From the NCBI RefSeq assembly GCF_928392795.1, contig NZ_CAKMTJ010000009.1, positions 62,001 through 126,000 of the forward strand: a DNA stretch of 64,000 bases. The letters are read 5' to 3'. The position numbers and the translations under genes are program-made. Below the pieces are notes generated by a model. It was not told where the DNA came from. It worked only from the letters and a program-made list of their open reading frames with translations, and did no database searches. Below, piece by piece: positions 1 to 9,100 of the stretch. Every line of letters begins with the position of its first letter. Position 1 is the stretch's first letter. This stretch comes from Rothia nasimurium. Lineage in GTDB: Bacteria > Actinomycetota > Actinomycetes > Actinomycetales > Micrococcaceae.

Positions 1-893
1 GCGTCTGCTGCGCCGATGGCGATGCCGCAGGGGTTGTTGTGCTTGATGATGGCGACGGCAGGTTCGTCGAAATCGTAGGCGGCGCGTAGGGCGGCGTCAC
101 CGTCGACGTAGTTGTTGTAGCTCATGGCCTTGCCGCCGAGCAGTTCTGCCTGGGCGATGCCGGGGGTTGCAGCGGGGTCGACGTAGAGGGCGCCTGCCTG
201 GTGGGGGTTTTCGCCGTAGCGCAGGGATTCGGAGCGTTCGAAGGCGAGTCCGGCGAAGGGGGGCCAGTAGTTGGCGTCTTCGTCCTGTTCGAACTGGGCT
301 GCGGTCCAGGTGGCAACGGCGGTGTCGTAGGCGGCAGTGTGGGCGAAGGCGGCGGACGCCAGGCGGCGGCGTTCTGCCAGGTTGAAGCCACCTGCCTTGG
401 CGGCTTCAACGACCTGGCCGTACTTGGCGGGGTCGACGACGATAGCGACGGCGTCGTGGTTCTTGGCTGCTGCGCGCACCATGGAGGGGCCGCCGATGTC
501 GATTTTTTCGATGATGGCGTCCTGGTCTGCGCCGGAGGCTACGGTCTCAACGAAGGGGTAAAGGTTGACGACGACCAGGTCGAAGGCCTCGATTCCCATG
601 TCTTTGAGGGTGTCGATGTGTTCCTGCTTGCGGCGGTCTGCCAGGATGCCGGCATGGACGCGGGGGTGCAGGGTTTTGACGCGGCCTTCGAGGCATTCGG
701 GGAAGCCGGTGATGTCGGAGACTTCGGTGACGGGGACGCCGGCTGCGGCGATGGTGGAGGCGGTTGAACCGGTGGAGACGATAGCGACGCCGGCTTCGTG
801 CAGGCCCTTTGCTAGGTCTTCGAGGCCGGTCTTGTCGTAGACAGAGATGAGGGCACGCTTGAGCGGTACGCGGTCGAGCTCAATGAGACTCAC
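1..893 (-). CDS. purH: Bifunctional AICAR transformylase/IMP cyclohydrolase (partial, C-terminus outside window)
   Basis: Catalyses the last two steps of de novo purine synthesis (AICAR to FAICAR to IMP) in the cytoplasm. Only the first ~297 residues are inside the window; the rest lies to the left. On the minus strand the N-terminal methylglyoxal-synthase-like cyclohydrolase domain reads [27 protein letters not shown] and DIGGPSM. The start of the transformylase domain shows [20 protein letters not shown] and IIKHNNPCG, all PurH signatures. The start is GTG at 893, with ACGGAG upstream and an in-frame stop just before it. It lies 127 bp downstream of purN on the same strand, so the two probably share an operon. 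Confidence 0.97.
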   Translation of the reverse strand, partial: MSLIELDRVPLKRALISVYDKTGLEDLAKGLHEAGVAIVSTGSTASTIAAAGVPVTEVSDITGFPECLEGRVKTLHPRVHAGILADRRKQEHIDTLKDMGIEAFDLVVVNLYPFVETVASGADQDAIIEKIDIGGPSMVRAAAKNHDAVAIVVDPAKYGQVVEAAKAGGFNLAERRRLASAAFAHTAAYDTAVATWTAAQFEQDEDANYWPPFAGLAFERSESLRYGENPHQAGALYVDPAATPGIAQAELLGGKAMSYNNYVDGDAALRAAYDFDEPAVAIIKHNNPCGIAIGAAD

Positions 894-990
894 AGATTAA
901 CTCCGTTTCTTTTGCTGCCGGGTTGGGCCGGGTCAGCAGGTGGTTACGTGGGTGTGAGTCGTTTTGGTAAGGAGCCCCGACCCTAGGCCC

Positions 991-1009
991 AGCCCCGTGG
1001 TGCGGGGCT
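991..1009 (-). other. Small intercistronic hairpin between purN and purH
   Basis: AGCCCCG (991-997) pairs with CGGGGCT (1003-1009) around a 5-nt loop, 12 bp after the purN stop. No U-tract follows on the minus strand, so it is more likely an mRNA-processing or stabilising hairpin than a terminator. Confidence 0.4.
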
Positions 1010-1020
1010 AAACTTGTGGG

Positions 1021-1599
1021 TTAGGCTGGTTCGCCGTTGAGGTCTTGGGCCAGGCGGGCGATGGTTTCTACCAGGAGCACTCGCTCTTTGACCTTGATGC
1101 GCTCGTGCAGGGTTTCTTCGGTGTCGTCATCGAGGACGTCGACGGCGGCTTGGGCCAGGATGGGGCCGGTATCGACGCCGGAGTCGACCAGGTGCACGGT
1201 GAGCCCGGTGACTTTGACCCCGTGGGCAAGGGCGTCGCGCACGCCGTGGGCTCCTGGGAAGGACGGCAGCAGGGCGGGGTGGGTGTTGATGATGCGGTTT
1301 TTGAAGCGGTCAACGAGCTGGGCGTCGACGATGCGCATGAAGCCTGCGAAGATGATGTAGTCGGCGCCGTAGCTGGCAATTTTTTCTTCCAGGGCGCGGT
1401 TCCAGGCTTCGCGGGTGTCGTAGCTGGAAGGTTCTACGAGGAAGGTCTCGATTCCGGCTGCTTCTGCTCGTTCGATTCCCAGGCAGGGCTTGTCGGCACC
1501 AACAGCCAGGACCGTGGCGTTCAGGTCGCCGGCTGCTACGGAGTCAAGGATGGACTGTAAATTTGTGCCCGATCCGGACACCATCACCACAATGCGCAT
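1021..1599 (-). CDS. purN: Phosphoribosylglycinamide formyltransferase
   Basis: Transfers a formyl group from 10-formyl-THF to GAR, the third step of purine synthesis. It is 192 residues, the normal length. The SGSGTNLQ phosphate loop lies at residues 8-15. The catalytic triad can be placed by alignment to the E. coli enzyme as N105 and H107 (in INTHPALLPSF) and D143 (in VDSGVDTGPI). An upstream in-frame start (1632) would add 11 residues unlike the family, so ATG at 1599 is preferred. It is the first visible gene of a purN-purH unit and is divergent from the small membrane protein at 1711. Confidence 0.96.
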   Translation of the reverse strand: MRIVVMVSGSGTNLQSILDSVAAGDLNATVLAVGADKPCLGIERAEAAGIETFLVEPSSYDTREAWNRALEEKIASYGADYIIFAGFMRIVDAQLVDRFKNRIINTHPALLPSFPGAHGVRDALAHGVKVTGLTVHLVDSGVDTGPILAQAAVDVLDDDTEETLHERIKVKERVLLVETIARLAQDLNGEPA

Positions 1600-1710
1600 A
1601 CAGAAAAGTTTATCGCATGCGAGCGCCAACACACTGCCGCGTTTTCATGCTGAGACGCCGGTAGTTTGCGCTGTGCGAGGCGGGTGGCAGGGCGCGGTAA
1701 GGTGGTAGGT

Positions 1711-2124
1711 ATGTCTGACACTGTGCGTCCTTCCACTCAGCTGCCCTCTGACCGTGTGCTTGAGAATATCAAGGTGTGGTCCCGCCTGTCGTTTTTGGCG
1801 ATGGTTGCTACGGTGGCTAGCACCTCGTACCCGGGCTGGTTTGCTGCGGTAACAGCGACCCTGGCGGTGCTGACCTTCACTCTTGCCACGGTGACCCTGG
1901 TGAAAATGGTGGGGGCTAAGTTTCCCGCTTTTTCGGTAGTGCTCATGGTCATGGTGATGCTCTGGTCGCTCTTTTTGGGCTTCGCCGCGCTGGTTCAGCT
2001 GATTTTTGTGGACGCCACCATCGCCTACGCGGAGTGCCTGCAGCAGGCTGTGACCCTGAGCCGCCAGCAGCAGTGCACCTCGCAAATGAGCGACGGCCTG
2101 CTGCAGCAGCTCATGGGGCAGTAG
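1711..2124 (+). CDS. Small membrane protein of unknown function
   Basis: A 137-residue protein. After a polar N-terminus (about residues 1-25) it has three or four hydrophobic helices: around WSRLSFLAMVATVAST, AAVTATLAVLTFTLATVTLV, FPAFSVVLMVMVMLWSLFLGF and AALVQLIFV. The C-terminus (EQ-rich, CLQQAVTLSRQQQCTSQM) is soluble. I do not recognise a family. The start at 1711 has an AAGGTGG-like Shine-Dalgarno; TAAGGT (1698-1703) also lies 7 bp before the ATG as a possible -10 of a leaderless transcript. It is convergent with the DUF6350 gene, with a palindromic repeat between them. Confidence 0.75.
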   Translation: MSDTVRPSTQLPSDRVLENIKVWSRLSFLAMVATVASTSYPGWFAAVTATLAVLTFTLATVTLVKMVGAKFPAFSVVLMVMVMLWSLFLGFAALVQLIFVDATIAYAECLQQAVTLSRQQQCTSQMSDGLLQQLMGQ

Positions 2125-2144
2125 GTCTTGAGCAGTTACCGCAA

Positions 2145-2257
2145 AGGTGGCCCAGACTCACGCTCGCTGCCGACCCTCTCGCCCGGTTCACTATCGCTCA
2201 CAAGGGCGATTCACGCCAGCCCCGAGCCAGCAGCTTCGCTGCGAGTCTGGGCCACCT
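2145..2257. repeat. Palindromic intergenic repeat, copy 1
   Basis: Perfect 15-bp terminal inverted repeats (2145-2159 and 2243-2257, AGGTGGCCCAGACTC) bound a 113-bp element between two convergent genes. The interior, read on the minus strand, shares an 18-bp identical stretch with copy 4 (2213-2230 = 12989-13006), a 20-bp identical stretch with copy 2 (2222-2241 = 4997-5016) and an 18/19-bp match with copy 3 (2207-2224 against 37186-37204). The element could fold into a long hairpin and act as a bidirectional terminator. I see no ORF in it. Confidence 0.75.
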
Positions 2258-2261
2258 CTTA

Positions 2262-4091
2262 CTAATCTTCAGTGTCCTTGCCCGTACCTTCTGCCAGCTC
2301 TTCAAGGCGTTTTTGGCGGCGGGCACGCAGGGACTTAGGACGCTTCACCACGGGCCGGAAGGGCACAGCGGGTTCTTCAGTTTCAGTCTCGGGTGTAGCC
2401 TCTGCTTCTGCTTCGCTAGATGCGGGTTCTTCAGCTTCGTTTTCAGGCGCTACTTCCTCAGTCTCAGGAGCAGCTTCATCGCTCTCGGCCGGCTCGTCGC
2501 TCTCGGCCGGCTGGGTCTGCTCACGGTCAGCCATGATGCGGGCCAGCGCCAGCGCAGCGGCGCCCTTCTCACTGGAGGCCGCAACCGACCCACCCTCTGC
2601 GGGGGTCTTGCCACCCGCGTCCTGATTCTCTAGCTCACCCGGTTCTACGTCTACCTGCTCGGTGGCATCCGGCTGGGCGGCGTCCGACTGGTCAGACCCC
2701 GCCTTTTCTGCCTTGCGCTGGGCGCGGGCCGCTGCCTTCTGGGCTTTTGCCTCGGCGCGGGCGGCACGCTTCTGTTCGCGGGTGGGCTTGGCCTGGGCAA
2801 AGCGCTCTAGTTCACCGGAGGTGTCGCGCACCAGCAGGTGGGCAAGGCCCAGCCCCAGCATGGTACCGGCCGCCAGCAGCACGGCAGAGAAGGCCCCAAA
2901 GGTGAGGGGGTGCGGGCCGATCGCCGTGAAGCGTCCCAGCCCCAGCGACCCGTTAGCGGCCCAGCCCAGCAGGGTGGTCAGAAGGAAGGTCGGCAGCAGG
3001 GTCAGGACGGCAAGCCCCAGGGTAGAGAGGGGCCAGGACAGCCAGCGGAACCGAATCTTGAGGGAAAGCCACTCGTCAAAGTGGTTTTCGCCTTCGCGGA
3101 AGAACCACCAGCCGCCCAGGGCACCGGCGGCTAGGGGCACGGCAAGAGCCAGGTAGCCCCAGGGTTCGGACGCGTGCGGCAGTGCCCCCAGCACCGGCAG
3201 GGAGGGCATGACCCCCACGTTGGTGCCGGTCAGGTCAACGGAGGTGCCGGTGCCCAGGGCAAAGCCCGCGCCGGAGCTCCACGCCATGGAGTAGACCACC
3301 AGGTTCACGAGCAAACCCAGCTGCAGCAGGGTTAGGGCTAGGCCGCCGACGGCACCAGCGTGCAGGGTCTGATAAAGGGAGACGACGTCGTCCCAGTGCC
3401 AGAAGAGGGTGACCACCAGCAGCAGGGCGCCACCGGCCACAAAGGCCAGTACGCTCACCAGGGCCGCCCTCAGCAGGGCCCAGACGTAGGAGCCTGCCCA
3501 GCGGGAATACTGGCTGAATTTCTTCACCCAGTCGGCCGCGTTCACACCGATCATGGCGGCTAGCGAGCGCGATTCGGCGTACCCGCCCAAGATAATGCCC
3601 AGGGCAGCTACCCAGAGGGGTATCAGGGCAGCAAGGACGGGTGAGGTGGAGAAGAAGTCGTTAGTGGACAGCAGGCTCACCCCTGCGCCCACCACGGCGT
3701 AGGCGAGAAGACCACCGGCCAGGGGCTGCCAGAACTGGCCCTCGTAGCTGGCGCGGGCCAGGCGGCGACCGGAGCGGTAGCAGAGGGCTAGGGGGATCAG
3801 GGTGAGGCCCAGGGGTACCAGGCTCATGGTTCCGGTCACCGCCGAGAAGACCCCCTGCTCGGGGATATTCATGTTCAGGGGCACACCGTGAACCAGCAGC
3901 CACAAGTGCCCGGCCACAGAGACAGCACCGGCTAGGGTACCGCTGCTGTTGAAGCCGTTGGTGTACCAGACCGCCACCAGGAGCAGGACGACGGTGAGGT
4001 AGGAGGCCAGCGCCACGAGGGCAAGTTCAACTGAGCCCTGCAGCCACAGGGGCATAGGGAGGGAATGTTTGGGGTGAGCGGTGGTATTCAT
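2262..4091 (-). CDS. DUF6350 / PerM-like polytopic membrane protein
   Basis: A 609-residue protein with about nine to eleven predicted transmembrane helices over residues 20-420. These include ELALVALASYLTVVLLLVAVW, a long Ala/Leu-rich series and a helix near AAGTMLGLGLAHLLV. A ~190-residue cytoplasmic tail follows: first Lys/Arg/Ala-rich (REQKRAARAEAKAQKAAARAQRK), then very acidic with short PAESDEPAESDE repeats, then basic again (RPKSLRARRQKR). Length, topology and position beside purN fit the actinobacterial DUF6350 family, some members of which are called PerM and are linked to cell division in mycobacteria; that link is inferred, not visible here. ATG at 4091 is preceded by GAAAG. Confidence 0.8.
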   Translation of the reverse strand: MNTTAHPKHSLPMPLWLQGSVELALVALASYLTVVLLLVAVWYTNGFNSSGTLAGAVSVAGHLWLLVHGVPLNMNIPEQGVFSAVTGTMSLVPLGLTLIPLALCYRSGRRLARASYEGQFWQPLAGGLLAYAVVGAGVSLLSTNDFFSTSPVLAALIPLWVAALGIILGGYAESRSLAAMIGVNAADWVKKFSQYSRWAGSYVWALLRAALVSVLAFVAGGALLLVVTLFWHWDDVVSLYQTLHAGAVGGLALTLLQLGLLVNLVVYSMAWSSGAGFALGTGTSVDLTGTNVGVMPSLPVLGALPHASEPWGYLALAVPLAAGALGGWWFFREGENHFDEWLSLKIRFRWLSWPLSTLGLAVLTLLPTFLLTTLLGWAANGSLGLGRFTAIGPHPLTFGAFSAVLLAAGTMLGLGLAHLLVRDTSGELERFAQAKPTREQKRAARAEAKAQKAAARAQRKAEKAGSDQSDAAQPDATEQVDVEPGELENQDAGGKTPAEGGSVAASSEKGAAALALARIMADREQTQPAESDEPAESDEAAPETEEVAPENEAEEPASSEAEAEATPETETEEPAVPFRPVVKRPKSLRARRQKRLEELAEGTGKDTED

Positions 4092-4190
4092 CGTCTTTCA
4101 TCATGTCATGTTTCTCTGTTGTGTGCCTGATGACGCCGGTATACAGGGTAAGAGTGCGGTGAAGATAACCGGGCCAGCTCGCCCCGGCGG

Positions 4191-4196
4191 TAGAGT
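4191..4196 (+). promoter_or_regulatory. Putative -10 (TAGAGT) of a leaderless transcript
   Basis: TAGAGT ends 7 bp before ATG 4204, so transcription would begin at or next to the start codon. No clear -35 and only a GGGAG too close to the ATG to serve as a normal ribosome binding site. Confidence 0.4.
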
Positions 4197-4203
4197 GGGA
4201 GCC

Positions 4204-4977
4204 ATGAGCAGTGAAACTTCGTATGTGATGATTACCGGTGCTTCAGCAGGTATCGGCTCCGAGTTCGCCCGCCAGTATGCAGAAGCCGGGTACAACCTGG
4301 TACTCACCGCCCGGCGGGCCGAGGCTCTAGAAAACCTAGCAGGCCAGCTGCGCGACAGATTCTCGGTGGACGTTGAGGTAATCCCTGCCGATTTGCTGGT
4401 GGAGCAGGACGTCGCCCGCCTAGTTGAGCGCCTACAGCAGGTTGAGCACCCTGTTGAGATACTGGTCAATAATGCGGGTTTTGGGCTCGGCAAGAGCTTT
4501 GATGCAGCGCCCGTAGAACGCCACCTAGACCAGGTCGATGTGCTGGCCAGGGTTCCGCTCCAGCTCATGCACACGGCGATTGTTGCCATGCTGCCGCGCG
4601 GGCGGGGCCGCATTATTAACGTCGCCTCGGTGGCAGCCTTTACCCCCGGCGGCACCTACTCGGCAGTTAAACGTTTCCTGGTGGTGGCCTCAGAATCCGC
4701 CCATCTACAGTATTCACACCGGGGTATCCATGTGACAGCCCTATGCCCGGGCCTAACCCGCTCGGAGTTCCACGACGCCATGGGCCAGGGCGAGCCCCGC
4801 CTACCAGACTTTTTATGGCTGAGCCCCCAACGGGTCGTTGCCGAAGGTATCGCAGCGGTCACGGCAGGTAAGCCGATCTGTGTGCCGTCCTTACCCTACA
4901 AACTAACGGTCGCAGCCGCACGGGTGCTACCCCGCCGGCTGGTGGCAGCTGCGATAGCGAGAACGCGAGACTATTAG
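4204..4977 (+). CDS. Short-chain dehydrogenase/reductase (SDR)
   Basis: A 257-residue Rossmann-fold NAD(P)H-dependent oxidoreductase of the classical SDR type; substrate unknown. The cofactor motif TGASAGIG is near residues 10-17, NNAG is near residue 90, and the catalytic Ser plus YxxxK (YSAVK) are near residues 140-160. The arginines of LTARRAEAL after beta-2 favour NADP(H). The C-terminal PxxxxxxF-type stretch suggests a DltE/YqjQ-like short SDR. A longer in-frame extension to 4081 lacks family similarity. Nothing nearby suggests a pathway; it stands alone between two palindromic repeats on either side of its neighbourhood. Confidence 0.9.
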   Translation: MSSETSYVMITGASAGIGSEFARQYAEAGYNLVLTARRAEALENLAGQLRDRFSVDVEVIPADLLVEQDVARLVERLQQVEHPVEILVNNAGFGLGKSFDAAPVERHLDQVDVLARVPLQLMHTAIVAMLPRGRGRIINVASVAAFTPGGTYSAVKRFLVVASESAHLQYSHRGIHVTALCPGLTRSEFHDAMGQGEPRLPDFLWLSPQRVVAEGIAAVTAGKPICVPSLPYKLTVAAARVLPRRLVAAAIARTRDY

Positions 4978-4980
4978 ATA

Positions 4981-5176
4981 AGGTTCCGCAGGCTCACAGC
5001 GAAGCTGCTGGCTCGGATGAAGTGAGCGGGTGCGAGCGCGCGAGCACGCAAGAGCGAACGGAATCCGCCGTTAGGCGGGGCGTGAGGGTCAGGCTTGCGC
5101 CTATTCCGCCCGCAGATTTGTTTCCTCGCGCGCTCGGAATCTGCTGGGCTCCATCGAGCGTGAGCCTGTGGAACCT
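4981..5176. repeat. Palindromic intergenic repeat, copy 2
   Basis: Terminal arms 4981-4997 (AGGTTCCGCAGGCTCAC) and 5160-5176 are inverted with one mismatch and bound a 196-bp, GC-rich, ORF-free segment between convergent genes. Inside the left arm boundary, 4997-5016 is identical over 20 bp to the complement of copy 1 (2222-2241). The right end carries GAGCGTGAG, also found in copy 1 on its minus strand. This is the longest copy and has extra internal Cys/Arg-codon-like GCGAGCG repeats. Confidence 0.7.
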
Positions 5177-5188
5177 ATGTTGCGGAAT

Positions 5189-5620
5189 CTAGTCTTCCCA
5201 AGGGTCCACCGCCGGGACGCCCCAGGACTTATAAATCTCGGCCTTGCTCGAAATAATCTCAAGCTGGTGGACGGTGGCGGTGGCTGCCATCAGGCCCTCG
5301 AGGGCTGCTGTGGCGAGGGGGGCGGGGCGCTGCCCACCCACCAGGTGGAGGTGCTTCTCGGCGTGGCGTCCGGCCCACTCCAGTGATACCTTCGCGTCGA
5401 CTTCTAGTACGTGAGAGTCGAAGCGGTCCATGAGCTCAGCGAGCCAGCGTTCGGTTTCTGGGTAGGGGTAAAGCCCCTTGAGTTCACCGAGGCTGAGCAC
5501 CGAGATGTACATGGTGCGGTAGGAGCGGCGGCGCAGGCAGTTCACTACCTGCGGGTGCGGGGTGGCCTTGCGGATTTCAGCAAGGACATCGGAATCGAGA
5601 AGCAGACCTACCTGGCTCAT
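5189..5620 (-). CDS. PIN-domain ribonuclease toxin, VapC-like
   Basis: A 143-residue putative endoribonuclease of a type II toxin-antitoxin pair. The N-terminal LLLDSDVLAEI matches the first PIN motif (acidic residues D9 and D11), and SVLSLGELKGL supplies the second acidic residue. The region that normally carries the third aspartate reads ALEGLMAATA, with Glu in its place, and the usual TxNxxDF is replaced by ISSKAEIY. The active site is therefore divergent. The start codon overlaps the stop of the upstream gene (ATGA, 5617-5620), as expected for coupled translation with its antitoxin. Confidence 0.8.
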   Translation of the reverse strand: MSQVGLLLDSDVLAEIRKATPHPQVVNCLRRRSYRTMYISVLSLGELKGLYPYPETERWLAELMDRFDSHVLEVDAKVSLEWAGRHAEKHLHLVGGQRPAPLATAALEGLMAATATVHQLEIISSKAEIYKSWGVPAVDPWED

Positions 5621-5832
5621 GCAGCTTTCAGAACACCGTACTCAGTTGCAGGGATACCGCTGGGGTTGGGGGCCAGCAGGAAGTTGAGGAATTCGCTGCG
5701 CTCGTTGGAGATGCGGGTGTAGTCCTGGATGCTCATTGCGGTGTAGCCGCCGCGGGCGGGTACAGAGGCAGCAGAGATGTTCTTCTGAACGGTGATGTGA
5801 GGACGGTGGGCGTGAGGTCGAGCGTTTGACAT
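5617..5832 (-). CDS. Putative antitoxin, divergent Phd/YefM-like
   Basis: A 71-residue protein whose middle (ARGGYTAMSIQDYTRISNERSEF, in two halves of the Phd signature) resembles the RGG-x-AMSxxDY region of Phd/YefM antitoxins. The N-terminal half (His/Pro-rich, SNARPHAHRPHITVQ) does not look like a normal Phd DNA-binding half. The C-terminal tail would wrap the toxin. The start at 5832 is chosen because the upstream extension is Arg/His-rich and unlike the family; no good Shine-Dalgarno precedes it (AAAGGA is ~25 nt upstream). It overlaps the toxin by 4 nt. The identification rests largely on position. Confidence 0.6.
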   Translation of the reverse strand: MSNARPHAHRPHITVQKNISAASVPARGGYTAMSIQDYTRISNERSEFLNFLLAPNPSGIPATEYGVLKAA

Positions 5833-6145
5833 GCCGTCGTTGCGCGTAAAGTGCGCATTCCTTTCGAAACTTGCTCTTGCCTGCACCAAACAGCGCTGAT
5901 ATGCGCGATGCAGACCGCTTCGTCATCCGAGCCACCCGTGAACATGGGGTTGGCGTTCAACCAAAGTCGGAGCTTGACAGTTGAATCTCTTGAAGCTGGT
6001 AAAAGCATAACCCGCTCTCAACGCATCTGTAAACACCGGTCTCAGAAATTTTTCTTACTGTGACGAACCAGCCCGTTGGCGCTGTGGGTAAGGCGGTGCG
6101 ATACGCTAGAAGACTAGGTATTTGCTCTGTTGTGAAGGTGTGCCT
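5833..6145. other. Intergenic region between antitoxin and SNF2 gene
   Basis: A 313-bp divergent spacer that must hold the promoters for the toxin-antitoxin unit (minus) and the helicase gene (plus). Short AT-rich runs lie at 6040-6062, but I cannot assign convincing -35/-10 pairs. No repeat, RNA gene or plausible small ORF is visible. Confidence 0.5.
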
Positions 6146-9100
6146 GTGTCTACTTCTTTCCCTGAAATCCCGGTGACAGCCCCCGCCATTATTCGGCAGG
6201 TGGGCTCTGGTGCCTACACGCGGGGGCAGCGGTATATGCGGGAGGGTAACGTCATTCGTTACACCTATGACGAGCAGTCGCGGGTGCTGGAGGGGCAGGT
6301 GGCTGGCTCTGGTTCTACTCCCTACACTGCGCAGGTGGCTTTCCCCGCGGAGGTCACCGCGGGCTCCTATGCTTTTTCGGCGACCTGTTCCTGCCCGGTG
6401 GCCCATAACTGCAAGCATGCGGTGGCGCTGATGCTGACCGCAATCGACCGTACGGCCAAGGCTAAGCGGGCTATGACGGCGTCCTCAAGTACCTGGAAGA
6501 CCACAGCGAGCGCCGACGAGAAGGTGCAGGAGATCCTGGAGATGGCCGATACGGTGGGCCTGCAGCGGGCTGCAGATCTGCTGAGGGAACACCGGGGCGA
6601 GCAGGCGAGTGCCGGTACCGAGGAGCAGGCGGACGCCGGTGCTCGGGCTGGGCAGTCCCTGCCGGCTTGGCGGCGGTCCCTGGCCCATTCTCTTGCTGCC
6701 CGCCCCAGCTACGATAGCCGCAACCACCGGGTGACCGGTGCCCTTGATTTGCGCCTGGTGGTGCCCGGTAAGTACGGGTGGACCAAGAACATCGGGGCGC
6801 CCCGCGTATCGCTTGAAGCCCGGCCCCTGATGATGGGTGCCCGCGGCAAGTGGATTAAGGGCGGTTTGAGCTGGGAGAAGTTTTCGGGTTCTGCCGCCGG
6901 GTCGGCGGGAACCGGCCTGCTCCCCGAGCACGCGGCCTGGTTCAATGAGTTTTACGCGGTGATTCGGGGCTCCCAGTCCATCTATTCCTCCCACCGCGAC
7001 TGGGCTTCTATCTCGAATGTGGATTCTTCCCTGCTCTGGCAGATGCTGGAATCTGCTAGCGAGGTGGGTCTGTCTATCCTCTTAGACGGCAAAGAAACCG
7101 GTCTGACTATCGCGAGCGCTCCCCAGGTTGAACTGGCCCTTGAACCGGTACCCGAGCGGGGGTCGTCCGCCGATGCCCTGCGCCTGACTCCCCTGCTCCG
7201 CTGGGGGGCCTACACCCTGCCCGCTAGTTTTACCCACAAGCTGGGCAATAACAGGCAGGGCTTTATCGCCCTGGGCGGGGCGGCCCAGGAGACCTATGTG
7301 AAGGCTGCGGCCGCTGCCCGCTGGGAGTCCACCCTGCCCTCGGCTCTGGCCCAGGCTGAGGACGTAGCGCCCGCGGACCGTCCTTCCTGGCTCACCGCCG
7401 ACTCGGAGCTTGTGCTCATTCCCTTAGCTGAGCCGCTGGATGCGGTTGCCGAGTCCCTGGTATCCGGTGAGCCGGTCACCGTGCCGGCTACCGACGTCCC
7501 CGCCTTCTTCGCCGACTACTACCCTGCCCTCACCCGGGCACTGCCCATCTCAACGAGCAGCGAAGATCTTGAGCTGCCTGCCGTCCGTATGCCCACCCTG
7601 GTGCTGAGCATTGCCTTTGACGAGCCGGGCCCGCCCTTCACCGCCCACACCGCCTGGCACTGGGAGTACCCGGTCAACCCCACCGGCGACGACAGCGACT
7701 TTCTCAGGCTCGATGCCCTGGGCTACCCCGGCGAAGACCGGGCCGATGTGCGCGATACCGCCCACGAGTACCGGGTGCTCAAAGAGGTCAAAAAGATTCG
7801 CCCCGGCGTGCCCTTCACCCGCCACTACACCGAGAACTGGGGCACCCGCACCCTGCTCGAAACCTATGTGCCCGACTACGAGCAGATTGAGGGTGTGCGC
7901 GTTGATGTAACCGGGCCCCGCCCCGAATTCCGCGAGCTCGACGAAGCCCCCGAAATCATCGTGACGGTGGACGATACCCGCCGCCGCGACTGGTTCGGTT
8001 TGGGCGTTGCTATCAAGGCCGGGGACTGGCATGTGGCCTTCTCCGATGTTGTTGCAGCCCTGGCTAAGGGCCAAACCCACCTGCTGCTCGGTAACGGCCA
8101 GTACTTTGCCCTCGACCGGCCCGAATTCATGAAATTACAAGAGCTGTTGCGCGAAGCCGCTCAGCTCACCGATAAAACCGGCCCGCTCGAAATCAACCGC
8201 CACCAGGTGGGCCTCTGGGAAGAACTCGAAGAGTTAGCCGCAGAAACCCAGACCGTGGCCGCCTGGGATGAGCAGGTCTCTGCCCTGCTCAACCTCGATG
8301 ACCACTCCCCCGCCGACGTGCCCACTACCCTACAGGCCACCCTGCGCCCCTACCAGGTAGAGGGCTACCAGTGGCTGGCCTTCCTCTGGGAACACGGCCT
8401 GGGCGGGGTACTGGCTGATGACATGGGCCTGGGTAAGACTCTGCAAACCATCGCCCTCTTCCTGCACGCCCAGCAGAAAAAGCAGGACGCCGCCAGCTCG
8501 CTGGGTGCCGCCCACCAGCCCGGCACACCAGAAGGTGGGGCGGACGCGTCCTCCCCCTTCCTGGTGGTCGCCCCCACCTCGGTGGTGCCCAACTGGGTGC
8601 GGGAAATCAAGCGTTTTGCCCCCTCCCTCACGGTGGTGGGGGTGGAAGAGTCGGTGCGAAAGTCGAAACGGCGACTGGCCGATACCGTTGCCGGAGCCGA
8701 CGTTGTGGTGACCAGCTACGCCCTCTTCCGGATCGATGAAGAACACTACTTTGAGCTGGGCACCCAGCAGCCCTTTGAGGGGCTGGTGCTCGATGAGGCC
8801 CAGTTCGTCAAAAACGCCAAAACCAAGGCCCACCAGGCCGCCCGCGACCTGCCAGCCCGCGTCAAGATCGCGGTCACCGGCACCCCCATGGAAAACAACC
8901 TCATGGAATTATGGTCCATGTTCTCTATCGCTGCCCCGGGGCTCTTCCCCTCGGCCCGCGCCTTTAAGGACGTCTACGCCACCCCCATCGAATCAGGGGA
9001 AGAAACCAAGGCCCTGGGCAGGCTGCGCCGCCGCATCCGTCCGCTCATGAAGCGCCGCACCAAAGAACTGGTGGCCGCCGACCTGCCCGAGAAGACCGAT

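Noticed and set aside
1645..2085. Antisense ORF overlapping the small membrane protein
   Set aside because: Low-complexity His/Gln reading of the opposite strand; the plus-strand gene has a ribosome site and hydrophobic helices.
5833..6145. Riboswitch or promoter motif in the helicase upstream region
   Set aside because: Nothing but a weak AT run was found; no consistent -35/-10 pair.
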